NCBI RefSeq assembly: GCF_000247815.1
Contig: NC_021677.1
Location: 46,412,864 to 46,476,863, forward strand
From: Ficedula albicollis
Taxonomy: Eukaryota; Chordata; Aves; Passeriformes; Muscicapidae
Direction: 5' to 3'
DNA length: 64,000 nt
The notes below the pieces were generated by a model. That model had not been told where the DNA came from, ran no database searches, and saw only the letters and a program-made list of their open reading frames with translations. Shown here one piece after another: positions 63,231 to 64,000 of the stretch. A program made the translations under genes and the position numbers. The first letter of the stretch is position 1; each line of letters opens with the position of its first letter.

Positions 63231-64000
63231 TAGGTATGAAATTAGTTTATACTGTTCCTCTTTTTGAGATGGCACTTGGCAGCAAAGTGAATTGTTTAGG
63301 CTGCAGGCAGAAGCAGCAATTTTTTTTCCCGGAGCTAAAATGGAGATAAAATGAAACTGAGGCTTTGCAATGGCTGTTTATCTGAAAGCATCATAAAAAA
63401 AAAACAAACTCTGCTTGTGTATGTTTGTGTGTGCAGGAAGGAAGAGGTTTTCCTTCAGATATCTTCTTTGAGTGAATTTCCAGGGTTGTGACAACACTAA
63501 TGACTAGTAAAAAAGCAAATACAGTAATACCACACTGCAATATAATTTCCTCCTTCCTTCCTCCATAGGTATCTCTGATGAAGTTCCTCAGCTCTGATCT
63601 GGGGAAATGTACTGAAGGTAACGCTACCAAAGCCAAGATCCAAAAGGACACTTGAAGCACTTGCACTTACTGTTGCAACTCAAAATTTTAAATGTGCACT
63701 TTCCACAGTGGAGTCCCTGCAGCTGCAGAATTCAACATCTGCAGCAACATTCTCACCTTGCATGCAGGGTTTGTGGTCACCACAGTAGGGAACGCTTAGC
63801 AGAGCAGTATGGTTCAATTCTGGTGCTGCAAGGTCTTAATTATATCCTTCTAGTTAGGATTTATGCTCACAGCTCCTGCCTCCCATAGGAATACCCCAAT
63901 AAGATGGCTGTAGTCTACTTTGAGGTAGATGCTATACAAGACAACAAGCATTCACAATCTGATTTCTGCAATGCAAATCGATGTCATGTTCTGTGCAAGG
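63231..64000. other. no supported gene; one exon-like signal
   Basis: Mostly unique sequence. On the plus strand, a pyrimidine tract ending ctccatag at 63568, a 49-bp open segment 63569-63617 and a gtaacg donor-like site look exon-like. On the minus strand, an open frame at 63391-63666 contains a hydrophobic segment but starts with GTG, not ATG. Neither is recognisable. Confidence 0.3.

Noticed and set aside
63391..63666. Minus-strand ORF with a membrane-like hydrophobic segment
   Set aside because: It has no ATG start and no recognised family. A hydrophobic run is common in AT-rich translations. Kept only as a weak exon possibility.

Overview
The window looks like avian nuclear DNA, most likely from a songbird. 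The evidence is four CR1 LINE 3'-end insertions (one of them later duplicated) and a solo-like LTR of a type I recognise from passerine genomes. Most of the window is AT-rich, intron- or desert-like sequence with short, randomly placed stop-bounded ORFs. I cannot support any protein-coding gene, tRNA, rRNA or CRISPR array. The window could be a long intron or a gene desert; the sequence does not decide between them.

Layout. 0-8.6 kb: microsatellites, a small CpG-rich patch near 0.5 kb, four short two-copy tandem duplications, otherwise unremarkable. 8.6-9.4 kb: a minus-strand LTR with a little adjoining sequence that may be ERV interior. 13.3-13.9 kb: two abutting tandem duplications. 16.1-17.7 kb: a minus-strand CR1 tail duplicated as a roughly 0.8 kb unit, with two smaller duplications nested in the first copy. 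34.2-36.2 kb: a CR1 fragment, then a 698-bp tandem duplication. 40.6-41.3 and 44.8-45.2 kb: two more plus-strand CR1 tails, the first carrying a perfect 141-bp duplication. 46.5-48.1 kb: further duplications of 47, 304 and 40 bp. 50.2-53.8 kb: a GC-rich domain with a CpG island, a 19-20-bp hairpin-forming minisatellite, and a 47-bp minisatellite of 22 near-perfect copies whose minus strand carries a G-quadruplex motif in every unit. 53.8-64 kb: AT-rich again, with a CTCF-like site and a candidate conserved enhancer at 63.0-63.2 kb.

Two things stand out. The first is the 50-54 kb GC-rich domain, where a CpG island sits next to a tandem hairpin array and a tandem G4/GC-box array. The long 'ORFs' there are artefacts of a stop-free 47-bp period. 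The second is the unusual density of two-copy direct tandem duplications: 17 counted, with periods of 40 to about 794 bp and 0 to roughly 5 percent divergence. At least one, the 698-bp unit, has a mismatch distribution that suggests a false duplication at an assembly contig join rather than biology. I see no operon-like or multi-gene system here.
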